A stretch of DNA of 64,000 nucleotides from Roseburia inulinivorans DSM 16841 (GTDB lineage: Bacteria > Bacillota > Clostridia > Lachnospirales > Lachnospiraceae). This document shows positions 63,442 through 64,000 of this stretch, piece after piece (position 1 is the first letter of the stretch; every line of letters starts with the position of its first letter). The position numbers and the translations under genes are program-made. The notes beneath the pieces were generated by a model. It searched no databases and was not told the DNA's origin. It saw only the letters and a list, made by a program, of their open reading frames with translations. The stretch is from positions 1 to 64,000 of the forward strand of contig NZ_ACFY01000104.1 in NCBI RefSeq assembly GCF_000174195.1, in the 5' to 3' direction.

Positions 63442-64000
63442 TCATCCACTGTATTTGTTTAAAATATGTTCCGCTGTTTTCACTTTCTCTATATGGATCT
63501 TGATTTTCAGATTCCGGTAAACTTTATGATCCTGATAAAATTTTGAAATAATCCGGTTTGCGGCCAGCATTCCACCCTCATAAGTGCATGCAGAAAGCAA
63601 AATCACATACTGCGAATCACTGAACTGTGCCACTGCATCCCCTGGACGGAGCGATTTTTTCAATGTCTCCGCCAGATGCGGCATCGCATTGCGGATGCGG
63701 AACAGATCTACATCACTGACTCTGCTTCCGGTATACTCCCCCGCCTTTAAGGTCAGAAGCAGAATATATTCATTTTCATCAAAACGCGCTGTCTTTCTCA
63801 CCTGAAGCCTGCAAATTTCCCGAAAGACCGGATACCCGCACAAAAACGCTCCCGCTGGATTCTGTTCTGCAATATCCTGATGTACCTGTGCAATTCCCTG
63901 CACATTTCCGCTTTTATTCTGTCTCAGTAATTTGTCATAAACGCCCTTTAATTTTGACAGTCCACAAATTCCAAGCTGCTGCTGCAACGTCCGACAGGCA
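63442..64000 (-). CDS. SARP/AfsR-type regulator with GGDEF-like C-terminus (partial)
   Basis: The frame is open to the window edge, so the N-terminus is missing. The visible part starts at the end of a bacterial transcriptional activation domain (CRTLQQQLGICGLSKLKGVY). It continues as a degenerate GGDEF-like domain (FREICRLQVRKTARF, EYILLLTLKAGEY, LKKSLRPGDAVAQFSDSQYVILLSACTYEGG). No GGDEF active-site motif is present. Such regulators are common in Lachnospiraceae. It is 52 bases upstream of the adhesin gene on the same strand, so it may control the fibre operon or belong to it. Confidence 0.75.
   Translation of the reverse strand, partial: ACRTLQQQLGICGLSKLKGVYDKLLRQNKSGNVQGIAQVHQDIAEQNPAGAFLCGYPVFREICRLQVRKTARFDENEYILLLTLKAGEYTGSRVSDVDLFRIRNAMPHLAETLKKSLRPGDAVAQFSDSQYVILLSACTYEGGMLAANRIISKFYQDHKVYRNLKIKIHIEKVKTAEHILNKYSG

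Overview
The window looks like chromosome of an anaerobic, spore-forming Firmicute, most likely a Lachnospiraceae member close to Roseburia or Agathobacter. The grounds are spo0A and spoIVB beside recN-argR-nadK-tlyA-dxs, the low-to-middling GC, AGGAGG-type ribosome sites, Gram-positive LexA and 0A boxes, a SipW/TasA surface locus and several proteins typical of that family (DUF5688, DUF5692-like). The species is an inference. Most genes lie on the minus strand.

Layout. 0-8 kb: an AAA ATPase with a degenerate P-loop, asd, argH, queH, a CgeB-like glycosyltransferase, a small membrane protein and, on the plus strand, an SGNH hydrolase. 8.1-9 kb: a compact type I toxin-antitoxin locus (31-residue membrane toxin with a convergent antisense RNA), an orphan antitoxin-like gene and tRNA-Thr. 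9.1-13.6 kb: an XRE-cupin regulator followed by potABCD (spermidine/putrescine uptake). 13.7-27.6 kb: DUF5688, glgA, then the conserved run spo0A, spoIVB, recN (frameshifted), argR, nadK, tlyA, dxs, a prenyl synthase gene, xseB, xseA, nusB, asp23.

27.6-38.6 kb is more accessory. It holds two copies of a roughly 210-bp palindromic, MITE-like repeat (28.1 and 32.75 kb), a domain-permuted XdhC protein, a frameshifted XRE-TPR regulator, an Rpn nuclease remnant, cinA C-domain, nfo, a DUF218 protein, an MFS carrier, a SpoU methyltransferase, a secreted nuclease, a YafQ/DinJ toxin-antitoxin pair and debris of a mobile element. 38.6-54.4 kb: metA, ligA, an rRNA pseudouridine synthase, an SH3b protein, tRNA-Arg with an odd acceptor stem, a DUF4422 protein, ldh, dinB under a LexA box, a MarR-controlled heterodimeric ABC exporter, aroD and a frameshifted DAHP synthase.

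54.5-64 kb: a DUF5692-like membrane protein behind a GntR-type operator, an unknown protein, a class B sortase, and a surface-fibre operon: SARP-type regulator (cut by the window edge), giant fibro-slime/vWA adhesin, TasA-like protein, SipW signal peptidase, second TasA-like protein.

The two points most worth following are the structured palindromic repeat, whose two copies show compensatory base changes, and the type I toxin-antitoxin locus. Three genes (recN, the XRE-TPR regulator and the DAHP synthase) are each broken by one missing A in a poly-A run. That shared pattern points to homopolymer error in the assembly as much as to real pseudogenes.
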